Source: Arthrobacter caoxuetaonis
Lineage (GTDB): Bacteria > Actinomycetota > Actinomycetes > Actinomycetales > Micrococcaceae
Length of the DNA stretch: 64,000 nucleotides
Assembly: GCF_023921125.1 (NCBI RefSeq)
Contig: NZ_CP099466.1
Location: 620,001-684,000, forward strand
Direction of reading: 5' to 3'
Notes under the pieces: model-generated
The model's input: the letters and a program-made list of their open reading frames with translations, nothing else
Told to the model about the DNA's origin: nothing
Database searches by the model: none
Program-made: the position numbers and the translations under genes
In this document: in pieces, positions 7,686 to 16,659 of the stretch
Layout of the letters: each line of letters starts with the position of its first letter
Position numbering within the stretch: position 1 is the stretch's first letter

Positions 7686-9569
7686 ATGAGCATGGAAGGT
7701 GCTGCGTGGAGTTCTCTGTATAAGATCTCCACGGCCAAAGGCACAGACAAGAAGATTTCCCGCGAGACGCTGAAGCGTATTCTCGGGTTCGCAGCCCCTT
7801 ACCGCAGGCAGCTGATCGGCTTCCTGGCGCTGTCCACGCTGGGAGCGTTCCTCGCCGTAGCCACGCCGGTCCTTGCCGGTGAGGTGGTGAACGCCCTCGT
7901 GGCCCAGACCTCCGTGGAGACCGTCATCTGGCTGGCGGCGCTGATCGCCGTGGTGGCAATCGCGGATGCGGGGGTTTCCCTTGCCACCCGCTGGTTCTCC
8001 TCCCGGATCGGCGAGCAGGTCATCCTGGACCTGCGGACCGCCGTCTTTGACCACGTCCAGCGCATGCCGATCGCCTTCTTCACCCGGACCCGCACGGGCG
8101 CGCTGGTCAGCCGCCTGAACAATGACGTCATCGGCGCCCAGCAGGCTTTCAGCGGAACGCTCTCCGGTGTGGTGAGCAACGTCGTCGCACTGGTCCTGAC
8201 ACTCATTGTCATGCTCAATACGTCGTGGCAGGTGACCGTGCTGGCCATGCTCCTGCTCCCGGTGTTCCTGGTGCCGGCGCGGCGGATGGGCGGACGGCTT
8301 GCCGCGCTCCGGCGCGAGGCCGCCAACCACAACGCCTCCATGGGCACCCAGATGACCGAGCGGTTCTCCGCTCCCGGCGCCACCCTGGTGAAGCTCTTCG
8401 GCCGGCCCGAGGCGGAATCCACGGAATTCGCCGTCCGTGCAGCACGGGTCCGGGACATTGGCGTGAAGACAGCCATGATGCAGTCCATCTTCGTGACGGC
8501 ACTGACCTTGGTTTCCGCGCTCGCACTGGCCCTGGTGTACGGGTTGGGCGGCTACTTTGCCCTGACCGGCACCCTGAACACGGGCGACGTCGTGACCCTG
8601 GCCCTGCTGCTGACACGGCTGTACGCACCGCTGACCTCGCTGGCGAATGCCCGGGTGGAAATCATGAGCGCCGTCGTCAGCTTTGAACGCGTATTCGAGA
8701 TCCTGGACCTCAAGCCGCTGATCCGGGAGAAGGAAAAGACCGCTCCGGTTCCCGCCGGACCGCTGGGCGTGGAGTTCGACAACGTGAGATTCGCCTACCC
8801 CACGGCGGACAAAGTCTCCCTGGCCTCCCTGGAAGACGTGGCGGTCCTGGACAGCCGCGGAGGAGAAGACGTGCTCCACGGAGTGTCGTTCAGGGTGGAG
8901 CCCGGCCAGACGGTGGCACTGGTAGGCAGCTCCGGCGCCGGCAAATCAACGATCGCGCAGCTGCTCTCCCGCCTGTACGACGTCGATTCAGGGGCTGTCC
9001 GTTTCTCCGGCACCGATGTCCGCGACCTCAGCTTTGAAGGCATGCGTTCGGCGCTTGGCATGGTGACGCAGGACGGGCACCTGTTCCACGAGACGATCCG
9101 TTCCAACCTGCTGCTGGCGAACCCCGAAGCCACCGAAGAAGAGATCTGGGATGCCCTGCGCCGTGCGCGGCTCGAAGACCTGATCCGGTCGCTGCCGGAG
9201 GGGCTGGAGACCATGGTCGGGGAGCGGGGCTACCGGCTCTCCGGCGGAGAACGCCAGCGAATGACCATCGCCCGGCTCCTGCTGGCCCAGCCGCGCGTCG
9301 TCATCCTCGATGAAGCGACCGCCGCACTGGACTCCACTTCTGAGGCAGCGGTCCAGGCAGCCCTTACCGAAGCGCTCGAAGGCCGTACCGCCGTCGTGAT
9401 TGCGCACCGCCTCTCCACGATCCGCAACGCGGACCGAATCCTGGTGGTGGAGGACGGGCGGATTGTCGAGCAGGGCACGCACGCGGAACTGCTGGCGGCC
9501 CGGGGCCGCTACGCCGAACTGCACAACACCCAGTTCGCGACCGGCGAGCCGGCGTCCGTGGCTGACTAG
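7686..9569 (+). CDS. ABC exporter half-transporter (fused permease and ATPase)
   Basis: The 627-aa product has an N-terminal six-helix ABC transmembrane domain (roughly residues 35-310) and a C-terminal nucleotide-binding domain. The latter shows Walker A GSSGAGKST, a Q-loop TQDGHLFHE, signature LSGGERQRM, Walker B VVILDEATAALD and switch His IAHRLSTI. All catalytic motifs are intact, so it should be active as a homodimer or with a partner encoded elsewhere. Between FAYPTADK and VLHGVSF an extra stretch of about 17 residues lengthens the start of the ATPase domain. ATG 7686 follows AAGGAAG; GTG 7659 is an alternative. Substrate is unknown; lipid or drug export are typical. The end overlaps the convergent DeoR gene by 4 nt. 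Confidence 0.92.
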   Translation: MSMEGAAWSSLYKISTAKGTDKKISRETLKRILGFAAPYRRQLIGFLALSTLGAFLAVATPVLAGEVVNALVAQTSVETVIWLAALIAVVAIADAGVSLATRWFSSRIGEQVILDLRTAVFDHVQRMPIAFFTRTRTGALVSRLNNDVIGAQQAFSGTLSGVVSNVVALVLTLIVMLNTSWQVTVLAMLLLPVFLVPARRMGGRLAALRREAANHNASMGTQMTERFSAPGATLVKLFGRPEAESTEFAVRAARVRDIGVKTAMMQSIFVTALTLVSALALALVYGLGGYFALTGTLNTGDVVTLALLLTRLYAPLTSLANARVEIMSAVVSFERVFEILDLKPLIREKEKTAPVPAGPLGVEFDNVRFAYPTADKVSLASLEDVAVLDSRGGEDVLHGVSFRVEPGQTVALVGSSGAGKSTIAQLLSRLYDVDSGAVRFSGTDVRDLSFEGMRSALGMVTQDGHLFHETIRSNLLLANPEATEEEIWDALRRARLEDLIRSLPEGLETMVGERGYRLSGGERQRMTIARLLLAQPRVVILDEATAALDSTSEAAVQAALTEALEGRTAVVIAHRLSTIRNADRILVVEDGRIVEQGTHAELLAARGRYAELHNTQFATGEPASVAD

Positions 9570-10354
9570 GCGCCGGCGACGATCACCTTTGTGCCTGCGG
9601 CTTCGAAGGCGGCTTTTTCCTCTGCAGTAATCCCTGAGTCCGTAATCAGGTTGCTGAAATTGAAGCCGCTGAGCGTCGCGAAGCTGCGGGCACCGATCTT
9701 GGACGAATCGGCCACTACGTAGGTCTGGGAGGCACGCCGGGACATCAGCGCATTCACGGCGGCTTCGGCTTCGTCATTGATGGTCGGGCCCACCTCCGGG
9801 TCCAGGCCGTTCACCCCGACAAATGCCAGGTCCAGCGCCACCCGCTGCAGGATGGTGTCCGTGTACGGTCCCACCAGCTCATAGGAACGCGGATTGACGA
9901 CGCCGCCGGTCACCATGACGCGGATATTCGGCCTGACGACCAATTGGGCAGCGATGTTAATGGCGTTGGTGACAACCGTCAGTGTCGGCTTGCTGGAGGT
10001 TTCCATGAGGTCCCGGCGCATGCCGAGCGCGTGGGCGATCGCCGTGCTTGTGGTACCGCCGCAGAGTCCGATCACTGCGCCCTTGGGCACCAGGGCGCTG
10101 GCAGCCTGGGCGATTGCCTGTTTCTGGGCGGCCTGGTCGTCGCGCGCGTACCGGGAGGGAAGGTCGTAGGCAACCGCGTCCATCCTGGCCCCGCCCCTGG
10201 TACGGGTGAGCAGCCGCTGCGCGGCGAGGGCATCAAGATCCCGGCGTGCCGTGGCGGGAGAAACCTCCAGCTGCGAGACGATGTCCTCCACCAGGACCTG
10301 GCCCTGCGCGGCGAGCAGATCGAGGATTGCGTTCAGCCGCTCTGTCTTTTCCAT
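9566..10354 (-). CDS. DeoR-family transcriptional regulator
   Basis: This 262-aa regulator has an N-terminal DeoR-type winged helix-turn-helix (VLVEDIVSQLEVSPATARRD, residues about 19-38, then RLLTRTRGGA). A DeoR-C sugar-phosphate sensor domain follows, with the GLCGGTTSTAIAHAL phosphate-binding loop, VTNAINIAAQL and MVTGGVVNPRSYELVG. It is the last gene of the leftward catabolic operon, 6 nt after the aldolase. Family precedent (AgaR, GatR, LacR) makes it the likely repressor of the locus, released by a phosphorylated sugar. A candidate operator is the inverted repeat at 14141-14166. Confidence 0.9.
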   Translation of the reverse strand: MEKTERLNAILDLLAAQGQVLVEDIVSQLEVSPATARRDLDALAAQRLLTRTRGGARMDAVAYDLPSRYARDDQAAQKQAIAQAASALVPKGAVIGLCGGTTSTAIAHALGMRRDLMETSSKPTLTVVTNAINIAAQLVVRPNIRVMVTGGVVNPRSYELVGPYTDTILQRVALDLAFVGVNGLDPEVGPTINDEAEAAVNALMSRRASQTYVVADSSKIGARSFATLSGFNFSNLITDSGITAEEKAAFEAAGTKVIVAGA

Positions 10355-10360
10355 GGGTTC

Positions 10361-11221
10361 CTAGTCTTCGCCGGGGCAGTGGCACCCATGGAGCGAGAAG
10401 AGCGTCAGCAACCGGCCTGCCTCCGGTGCCAGAGCCTCCCGGCCCGCGCGGAGGTACTTCCGTGAATCCACCAGAGACGGGTTCTGTTCGAGCGCCCCGC
10501 GGACTGCACGGGTGAAGAAGCTGTTCAAATGGGTGGAAACATTTATCTTAGTCATCCCCGCCCGAATGGCCGCGACCAGCATGGCGTCGCTCACACCGGA
10601 GGATCCGTGCAGGACCAGCGGAACGTCCAGGCTCCTGCGCAGCTCGGCAATCAGCTCCAGGTCCAGGGCGGCTGACCGATCGGTCATGGCATGGGAGGAC
10701 CCGACGGCGACCGCCAGGGCATCGACTCCCGTTGACAGGACAAAGTCCACGGCTTCGAACGGGTCGGTGCGGATTCCGGGGGCGTGTGCGCCGTCCTTGC
10801 CTCCAATCTCCCCGAGTTCCGCCTCCACGAAGACGCCTGCTGCCTCGGCATGCTTCACCACTCGTGCTGTTGCGGCAACGTTCTCGCTGTACGGCAGGCG
10901 CGAAGCGTCGAACATGACGGAGCCGAATCCCAGCTCGAGCGCGCTGTGCACCAGTGCTTCGTCCTCGGCATGGTCCAGATGCAGTGCCACGGGGACGGAG
11001 GCAGCGGATGCCACGGACCTGCAGGCCAAAGCCAGCGGTTCCAGGGCCCCGTGGTACGCGGAGCAGTTTTCCGAGATCTGCAGGATGACCGGCAGCCCTG
11101 CTTCCTCCGCACCCATGACGATCGCCTCGGCTGTTTCAAGGTGCAGGACGTTGAAGGCGCCTATGCCGGTTCCGGTCGCAGCTGCGTCCTGCACCAGCGT
11201 GCGGGTAGGTGTGAGGCTCAT
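10361..11221 (-). CDS. Class II ketose-bisphosphate aldolase (GatY/KbaY-like)
   Basis: This 286-aa zinc-dependent TIM-barrel aldolase would cleave tagatose-1,6-bisphosphate or fructose-1,6-bisphosphate to dihydroxyacetone phosphate and glyceraldehyde 3-phosphate. Visible motifs are the opening GIGAFNV, the zinc site VALHLDHAED, FGSVMFDASRLPYSENV, VEAELGEIGG, LAVAVGSSH and PLVLHGSSGV, then GMTKINVSTHL. The ATGA overlap with the PfkB gene shows operon membership. Pairing with a LacC/FruK-type kinase and a SIS protein favours the tagatose substrate, but the motifs do not settle this. Confidence 0.88.
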   Translation of the reverse strand: MSLTPTRTLVQDAAATGTGIGAFNVLHLETAEAIVMGAEEAGLPVILQISENCSAYHGALEPLALACRSVASAASVPVALHLDHAEDEALVHSALELGFGSVMFDASRLPYSENVAATARVVKHAEAAGVFVEAELGEIGGKDGAHAPGIRTDPFEAVDFVLSTGVDALAVAVGSSHAMTDRSAALDLELIAELRRSLDVPLVLHGSSGVSDAMLVAAIRAGMTKINVSTHLNSFFTRAVRGALEQNPSLVDSRKYLRAGREALAPEAGRLLTLFSLHGCHCPGED

Positions 11222-12195
11222 GCGTTTTCCTCCTGTGTCAGGGCTGCGCCCCGGGTAACCCGATGTACCTGCACTTCGTCCGCGAAGGAGGCATAGCGGG
11301 GAGATATTTCGCCGGCAGCCGGCATGAGAACAGCGGCTGCGGACCAGGCCGTCGCGGCCCGCAGCCAGGACGCCGGATTACCGTTGCCGGCGGCCAGCTG
11401 GACGGCAACCGCCGCGACGGCGGCGTCCCCGGCTCCGGTGGGATTTCCCGGCAGGCTGTGGCCCAGTGATGCAGTGTAGAAAGCGCCCGTCTCCTCCGCG
11501 GTAAAAAGCCACATTCCCTCAGCGCCCGCGCTGACCAGGACGTTCCGGGCTCCGGCCCGCAGGAGCGCTGCCGCGCCTGCGGGGACGTCAGCCTGCCTGG
11601 TTGCCTCCGCCAATTCCTCGCGGTTGGGTTTGAGCAGGAAGGCGCCCGCGGCCGCGGCCTCCAGGAGTGCGGGGCCGGAGGTGTCAATGATGCACGGCAG
11701 CCCGGACGCGTTGCCGAGCCGGACCAGCCGGGCGAAAAAATCGGGGGGAGCCTGCGGCGGGAGGCTGCCCGCACCAACCAGGCAGCCTGCATGGGGGAGT
11801 TCGGCTTCGACAGCTCCCAGCAGGTGCTCCCCTTCCCCCGGCGAAAGCGGGAATCCTGTTTCGTTGAAGATGCTCGTCAGCCCGCTCCCCTCATCAACGA
11901 AGGCCATGCTTCGCCTAGTGGGTGCTGCGGTGTCCACGAGCACGTGGGGCAGGCCGGAAGAAGCCAGTTCGGCTCGGAATATTTTCCCCGCCGGACCGCC
12001 GGAGGGAGCGACCGCCAGCGCCCGGTAACCGAGCTGGTGTGCCACGCGGGCCGCGTTGATGCCTTTGCCTCCGGCCCGGGCCAGCGGAGGCTGCACGCGG
12101 TGGGTGCTTCCCGGTATCAGGGCGGGAACGGCGTACGTCTCGTCGAGAGCGGGGTTCGGGGTCAGGGTGAGGACCGTGCCGGGAACCTGGTTCAT
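11218..12195 (-). CDS. PfkB-family hexose-phosphate kinase (LacC/FruK type)
   Basis: This 325-aa ribokinase-fold enzyme probably phosphorylates tagatose-6-phosphate or fructose-1-phosphate. The N-terminal LTLTPNPALDETYAV and GGKGINAARVAHQLG are typical of the 1-phosphofructokinase/tagatose-6-phosphate kinase subfamily. LKPNREEL and the catalytic anion-hole region GNPTGAGDAAVAAVA, with the base Asp, are also present. It sits between the ROK kinase and the aldolase with 4-nt overlaps on both sides, so its product should feed the aldolase directly. Confidence 0.88.
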   Translation of the reverse strand: MNQVPGTVLTLTPNPALDETYAVPALIPGSTHRVQPPLARAGGKGINAARVAHQLGYRALAVAPSGGPAGKIFRAELASSGLPHVLVDTAAPTRRSMAFVDEGSGLTSIFNETGFPLSPGEGEHLLGAVEAELPHAGCLVGAGSLPPQAPPDFFARLVRLGNASGLPCIIDTSGPALLEAAAAGAFLLKPNREELAEATRQADVPAGAAALLRAGARNVLVSAGAEGMWLFTAEETGAFYTASLGHSLPGNPTGAGDAAVAAVAVQLAAGNGNPASWLRAATAWSAAAVLMPAAGEISPRYASFADEVQVHRVTRGAALTQEENA

Positions 12196-13133
12196 GCGGT
12201 TGCCGCCAGCAGGTCCCGGGCGCGCAGCGCGGCCCCCGTCAGGCCGGCATCCTGTCCAAGGACGGAGCTGAGCAGCCGGGGACGGCGGTGGAAGGAGAGG
12301 CGGGAATCAACCAGCCGTGCCACCGGATCCAGCAATGCGCTGCCGGCCTGGGACAGTCCGCCGCCGAAGATGACCGCTTCACTGCCCAGCACCGCGGTTA
12401 TCGAGGCGACGACAGCGGCGAGGGCCTCGACCGCCTCGTTCCAGATCCTGGCGGCGTCGGTGTTCCCGGCAGCAGCCGCGGCCAGGACCTCCCGGGCGCC
12501 GGAGACAGGCACACCGGTGAGCTCTGTGTAGCGGCGGGCAATGGCACCTGCTGAAGCGACAGTTTCCAGGCAGCCCGAGGCGCCGCACGCGCAGGGGATG
12601 CCGCCGGCCACCGGGGCATGCCCGATTTCACCGGCGAACCCGCCGCCATGGACGCGCCGGCCGTCGCAGAACAGGGCTCCGGCGATCCCGGTGCCGATGA
12701 CCATGACGACGGCATCCCGCAGTCCGCGTCCGGCGCCGAGCCGCATCTCGGCTTCACCGGCCAGGCCGACGTCGTGTCCGAACGCCACCGGCAGTCCGGT
12801 CGCCTCCTCGACATTGCGGGAGAAGGGATAATTCCGCCAGCCGAGGTTCGTGGAGAGGATGCCGACGCCGGATACCTCATCCACGAGGCCCGGAACCACC
12901 AAACCGATGGATCGGACGGGCACACTGCCTGCCTGCTCCTGGTAATCCGCCAGAAGCCGGGCGACCTCTTCGACAACGACGTCGCCTGGACGCCGGGCGT
13001 CGCGGGGCGTGGAGAGCCGTCTCAGGCCGTGGAGTGTGCCCGAGCCGTCCTGGAGGGCGACCTTGATGTCGGTGCCGCCGACATCGAGGGCGAGGACGAG
13101 TCCGTTCCCGTCCCGGGGAACCAAGGGGTGCAT
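12192..13133 (-). CDS. ROK-family sugar kinase
   Basis: The 313-aa product has the ROK ATP-binding start LALDVGGTDIKVAL and the phosphate loop VIGTGIAGALFCDG. Its catalytic region is EIGHAPV followed by the zinc-binding signature CACGASGCLE, and GGGLSQAG lies near the C terminus. No DNA-binding domain precedes it, so it is a kinase and not a ROK repressor. In this operon it would phosphorylate the incoming unphosphorylated sugar delivered by the ABC importer. Amino sugars and glucose or mannose are common ROK substrates; the SIS neighbour favours an amino sugar. Confidence 0.88.
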   Translation of the reverse strand: MHPLVPRDGNGLVLALDVGGTDIKVALQDGSGTLHGLRRLSTPRDARRPGDVVVEEVARLLADYQEQAGSVPVRSIGLVVPGLVDEVSGVGILSTNLGWRNYPFSRNVEEATGLPVAFGHDVGLAGEAEMRLGAGRGLRDAVVMVIGTGIAGALFCDGRRVHGGGFAGEIGHAPVAGGIPCACGASGCLETVASAGAIARRYTELTGVPVSGAREVLAAAAAGNTDAARIWNEAVEALAAVVASITAVLGSEAVIFGGGLSQAGSALLDPVARLVDSRLSFHRRPRLLSSVLGQDAGLTGAALRARDLLAATA

Positions 13134-13141
13134 TTGGAGTC

Positions 13142-14071
13142 CTAGTCGTCCAGGATGACGGAGCGGGTCAGGTTGCGGGGACTGTCAGGGTTCAAACCAG
13201 CGGCCAGTGCCCTTTCCAGTGCGACTTTGTGGACCCGGACGAGTTCGGCCAGCGGATGCCGGCCTTCGGCCTCGAACCGCGCGCCCGCAGCACGGACGTC
13301 ATCGCCGAGTCCAGCGGGCTCCGGAGCCAGGAGCCAGGTGACCCTCCCCGGTGCAGCTATCGCAATCGGGCCGTGGCGGTATTCCATGGCGGGATACGAT
13401 TCCGTCCACTCCTGGGCTGCTTCCCGCATTTTGAGGGCCGCCTCGTGGGCCAGGCCGACGGTCCAGCCCCGGCCCAGGAAAGTAAACTGTCCGGCTTCCA
13501 GCAGGGGCGCGGGAGTGCTTTCCTCCAAGACCCCGCGGGCATCGGCGACCGCGTCCGAGAGATCCCAGCCGAGGGAGGAAAGCAGGTAGCAAAGCGCTGC
13601 CGTGGCGAAGCGGGTTTGGACAACGGATCTCTCGTCGGCGTACGGCAGTGCAATGACGGCATCGGCCAGTTCGGCGGCAGGCGTTCCCGTTGCTCCCAGC
13701 ACGAGGACCGTCCGTGTTCCTGTGCCGCGGAGGCTGGACATGAGTTCCAGGATTTCGCTGGTGGTCCCGGAGCGCGTGATGGCAACTACGGTGTCGTATC
13801 CCCGTGCCGTAAGGCCGGCGGCTTCAGAGGCGGCAAAAGCGTCGGTGACTCCGTGGCCGGCACTCTCACGCGCAGAGGCGTAGGCCTGTGCCATGAACCA
13901 TGAGGTGCCGCACCCCACCACGGCCACTCTCGCTCCGCTGCCCGGGAGCAGCTGCTCGCCGCCTGCCTGGCTGATCGCGCGTTCCCAGATCCCGGGCTGG
14001 GACTGGAGTTCTTCGCGCATCCACTGCCCCCGAAGGGTGGCGGCGGATGCTGTGGTCGCAGATTCGGGCAT
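13142..14071 (-). CDS. SIS-domain sugar-phosphate isomerase/deaminase (AgaS/GlmS-like)
   Basis: This 309-aa protein contains two SIS domains like the isomerase half of GlmS, without the glutamine amidotransferase half. Motifs include VVGCGTSWFMAQAYASARE, the phosphosugar loop AITRSGTTSEILE, and LKMREAAQEWTESYPAMEYRHGP, which carries the Glu/His region used in ring opening. A role as an amino-sugar-6-phosphate deaminase/isomerase fits the locus; a fructosamine-6-phosphate deglycase (FrlB-like) is the main alternative. I prefer ATG 14071, preceded by AAAGGAG, over GTG 14107. It is the first gene of the leftward operon. Confidence 0.82.
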   Translation of the reverse strand: MPESATTASAATLRGQWMREELQSQPGIWERAISQAGGEQLLPGSGARVAVVGCGTSWFMAQAYASARESAGHGVTDAFAASEAAGLTARGYDTVVAITRSGTTSEILELMSSLRGTGTRTVLVLGATGTPAAELADAVIALPYADERSVVQTRFATAALCYLLSSLGWDLSDAVADARGVLEESTPAPLLEAGQFTFLGRGWTVGLAHEAALKMREAAQEWTESYPAMEYRHGPIAIAAPGRVTWLLAPEPAGLGDDVRAAGARFEAEGRHPLAELVRVHKVALERALAAGLNPDSPRNLTRSVILDD

Positions 14072-14376
14072 TTCGGGCTGTGCTCCTTTTCGAAGGATGC
14101 GCCTCACTCCCGGGGCGCGCGATTACTTCATGGTGCATCTTGATTGCTTTAGATGTCCAGCAATCATAAAAAATCATCCTAGCTGGTGGCTCGTTTCCGC
14201 CCGCAAAGCCACGAAGTCCGCACGTTTCGGTGTCATGAACTTTTTCCAACCTCTTGACTCTGTGCACTGGGCAGGAAATTATGTGGCATCTGCTTGCTTG
14301 CTTGTGATTGTGCACAGGTAGAAAAAGTCATGATTTATCACGAGCCCTACCGGTCCATCACTTGAAAGAGGATTCA
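14072..14376. promoter_or_regulatory. Divergent control region of the sugar locus
   Basis: This gap of about 300 nt is visibly AT-richer than its surroundings and holds no gene. It separates the leftward catabolic operon from the rightward ABC importer. TTGACT (14254-14259), 17 nt, then AATTAT (14277-14282) is a plausible promoter for the importer, giving a leader of about 90 nt. TGTGCAC occurs at 14261-14267 and 14310-14315 with flanks, and the importer ribosome binding site GAAAGAGG ends at 14371. Confidence 0.5.
14141..14166. promoter_or_regulatory. Inverted repeat, candidate DeoR operator
   Basis: TGATTGCT (14141-14148) and AGCAATCA (14159-14166) are perfect 8-nt complements separated by 10 nt. 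The site lies about 70 nt upstream of the SIS start on one side and 88 nt upstream of the importer promoter candidate on the other. A single regulator could therefore act on both directions. Assignment to the DeoR protein is inferred from context only. Confidence 0.5.
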
Positions 14377-15609
14377 ATGAAGAGAAAACTCCCCCTGGGC
14401 CTCATGGCGGCCGTCGCCGCCGGCACCCTGGCAGTCTCCTCCTGCGGCTTCGGCGGGGGAGGGGACAGCGAAGACGGCGCCACCACCCTGAACATGCTGG
14501 TCCCCACGTATTCCGACGGCACCAAGGCCCTGTGGGAGGGTGTCATCGAGGAATTCGAGGCGGCCAACGAGGACATCGACATCAATCTCCAGGTCGAGTC
14601 CTGGGAGAACCTTGAATCAGTCCTGCAGACCAAGATCCAGGCAGGGGAAGCGCCGGACATTTACAACGGCGGTGCTTTCTCCGCCTTCGCGGAAGAGGGA
14701 CTGCTCTACCCCGCGGCGGATGTTGCCTCCGAGGAGACAATCGCCGACTTCCAGGAATCGTTCGCGGAGAATGAGGCGCTGGACGGCACACAGTATGGCC
14801 TGCCGCTGATTGCTTCGGCACGTGCCCTGTTCTACAACCAGGACCTGTTCGACGCAGCCGGCGTCGAGGCTCCGCCCACCTCCTGGGATGAGCTGCATGA
14901 GGCCGCGAAGAAGATCTCGGCGACAGGAACCCCCGGATACGGCATGCCGCTGGGGTCCGAGGAAGCCCAGGGTGAGAGCCTGATCTGGTTCGCGGGCAAC
15001 GGCGGCGGCTTCGGCGACGAATCGGAAATCACCGTCAACAGCCCGGAAAACGTTGAAGCGGCGGAGTTCATGAAGAAGATGATCACCGACGGCGTCACGC
15101 AGCCGGACCCCGGAGCCACCCAGCGCACCCCCATGCTGAACGTCTTCGCACAGGGCCAGATCGGCATGGTCTACGCCCTTCCGCAGACTGTGGGACAGAT
15201 TGAGGAAGCGAATCCTGACCTCAACTACGGTGTCACCAGTGTTCCGACGAACACGGGTGAGCCGTCCACCCTTGGCGTCGCTGACCGTCTCATGGCGTTC
15301 AAGAACGACGACACCAAGGCCGAGGCCATTACCGCGTTCATGGACTTCTTCTTTGCCGAGGACCAGTACGTGAACTGGGTCCAGACGGAGGGCTTCCTTC
15401 CCACGACGAAGAGCGGATCCGAGGCCATGGCGTCGGACGAAACCCTGAAGCCCTTCCTCGAGATGCTGCCCAGCGCCAAGTTCTACCCGACAACGAACCC
15501 GGCCTGGAATGCCACCGACGGTGCCTTCAAGTCCCTGATGGGCCAGTTGGAAGACCAGGACGCGGCTACGGTCCTGGAGCAGATCCAGTCCAAGGCAGAC
15601 GCTTCCTAG
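14377..15609 (+). CDS. ABC sugar-binding lipoprotein
   Basis: This 410-aa extracellular solute-binding protein (family 1, MalE-like) captures the sugar for the two permeases downstream. A basic, hydrophobic signal peptide ends in the lipobox LAVSSC (Cys near residue 23), followed by a Gly/Asp-rich linker. LNMLVPTYSDGTKALWEGVI, APDIYNGGAFSAFAEEG and FYNQDLFDAAGVEAPPTSWD are typical family blocks. Start ATG 14377 follows GAAAGAGG. A 99-nt gap with a hairpin separates it from the permeases, which usually lets the binding protein be made in excess. Confidence 0.93.
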   Translation: MKRKLPLGLMAAVAAGTLAVSSCGFGGGGDSEDGATTLNMLVPTYSDGTKALWEGVIEEFEAANEDIDINLQVESWENLESVLQTKIQAGEAPDIYNGGAFSAFAEEGLLYPAADVASEETIADFQESFAENEALDGTQYGLPLIASARALFYNQDLFDAAGVEAPPTSWDELHEAAKKISATGTPGYGMPLGSEEAQGESLIWFAGNGGGFGDESEITVNSPENVEAAEFMKKMITDGVTQPDPGATQRTPMLNVFAQGQIGMVYALPQTVGQIEEANPDLNYGVTSVPTNTGEPSTLGVADRLMAFKNDDTKAEAITAFMDFFFAEDQYVNWVQTEGFLPTTKSGSEAMASDETLKPFLEMLPSAKFYPTTNPAWNATDGAFKSLMGQLEDQDAATVLEQIQSKADAS

Positions 15610-15652
15610 ACCGGACAGAGCAGCACGGATACAGCAGAACAGATGCAGCAGC

Positions 15653-15685
15653 AGGGGCCGGTCCGCACGCCGGGGGCCGGCCCCT
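15653..15685 (+). terminator. Intra-operon hairpin after binding protein
   Basis: AGGGGCCGG (15653-15661) pairs with CCGGCCCCT (15677-15685) across a 15-nt loop, with no T-run after it. A position between a binding-protein gene and its permeases is classic for a partial terminator or mRNA-stabilising hairpin that skews expression towards the binding protein. Confidence 0.45.
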
Positions 15686-15708
15686 CAGCCCGAGAACGGT
15701 AGCCAGAC

Positions 15709-16659
15709 ATGAGCATACTGACCACGCCGCGGACATCGGTTCCGGGACGGAAACCGCCGAAACCGAAACCACGGACGAAGGCACAGAGGTCCCGGGAAAT
15801 ATTGGCAGCCCTTCCCTGGATAGGCCCGGTGCTGCTGCTGATATTTGGCGTGGTGGTCTTTCCCGCCGGTTACATGATCTACAGCTCAACGCGGAAGATC
15901 AGCCAGGCAGGCACCAACGTCGAAGGTGTGGGCCTGGCAAACTTCGCCACGATCTTCAGCGATCCCCATCTTCCCCGCATCCTGCTCAATACGGTCGTGT
16001 GGGTAGTCGTCGTCGTGAGCTTGACGGTGCTGATCTCGCTCGCCCTGGCGAACTTCCTCAACAAGCCGTTTCCCGGCCGGACACTGGTGCGCATGGCCGT
16101 CGTCGTGCCTTGGGCCGCCAGCGTCGTCATGACCACCACTGTGTTCTATTACGGGCTGGACCGGGACTACGGAATCATCAACAAGTTCATGGTGGACATC
16201 GGGCTGATGGACAGCCCTTACGGCTTCACCAAGAACGTTGCCTCCGCCCTTGCGGCAGCGATCATCGTGGGAGTCTTTGTGTCCCTGCCGTTCACTACCT
16301 ACACCCTGCTTGCCGGATTCCAGGCTATCCCCGGCGACACACTGGAAGCCGCGAAAATGGACGGAGCCGGCCCCGCCAAGACGTTCTTCAGCGTCGTCCT
16401 GCCGCAGCTGCGCGGTGCCCTGGCCGTTTCGGTGCTGATCAATATCATCAACGTCTTCAACAACCTGCCCATCCTGAGGATCATGACGGGTTCCATTCCC
16501 GGATACAACGCGGACACGTTGATGACCTACATCTTCAAAGTGCTCCAGTTCGAGCGGCGGCTCGACATTGCCAGTGCGCTCAGCGTGGTCAATTTCGCCG
16601 TGGTGCTCGTGATCGTCGCGGTGTACGTCAAAGTCGTCAAGCCCATGAAGGAGGCCTAG
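15709..16659 (+). CDS. ABC sugar permease, MalF-type
   Basis: This 316-aa inner-membrane protein begins with a basic cytoplasmic tail and has about six transmembrane helices. The ATPase-contacting EAA loop reads LEAAKMDGAGPAKTFFSVVLPQL, close to the EAAxxDGA consensus. VSLPFTTYTLLAGFQAIPGD is typical of carbohydrate uptake (CUT1) permeases. The next permease starts on the base following its stop codon, so the two are co-translated. Confidence 0.92.
   Translation: MSILTTPRTSVPGRKPPKPKPRTKAQRSREILAALPWIGPVLLLIFGVVVFPAGYMIYSSTRKISQAGTNVEGVGLANFATIFSDPHLPRILLNTVVWVVVVVSLTVLISLALANFLNKPFPGRTLVRMAVVVPWAASVVMTTTVFYYGLDRDYGIINKFMVDIGLMDSPYGFTKNVASALAAAIIVGVFVSLPFTTYTLLAGFQAIPGDTLEAAKMDGAGPAKTFFSVVLPQLRGALAVSVLINIINVFNNLPILRIMTGSIPGYNADTLMTYIFKVLQFERRLDIASALSVVNFAVVLVIVAVYVKVVKPMKEA

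Noticed and set aside
10361..14071. Fructoselysine (Frl) catabolism as the main call for the sugar locus
   Set aside because: SIS, PfkB and ABC genes would fit, but the kinase is of the LacC/FruK subtype, and the aldolase and ROK kinase would be surplus; kept as an alternative.
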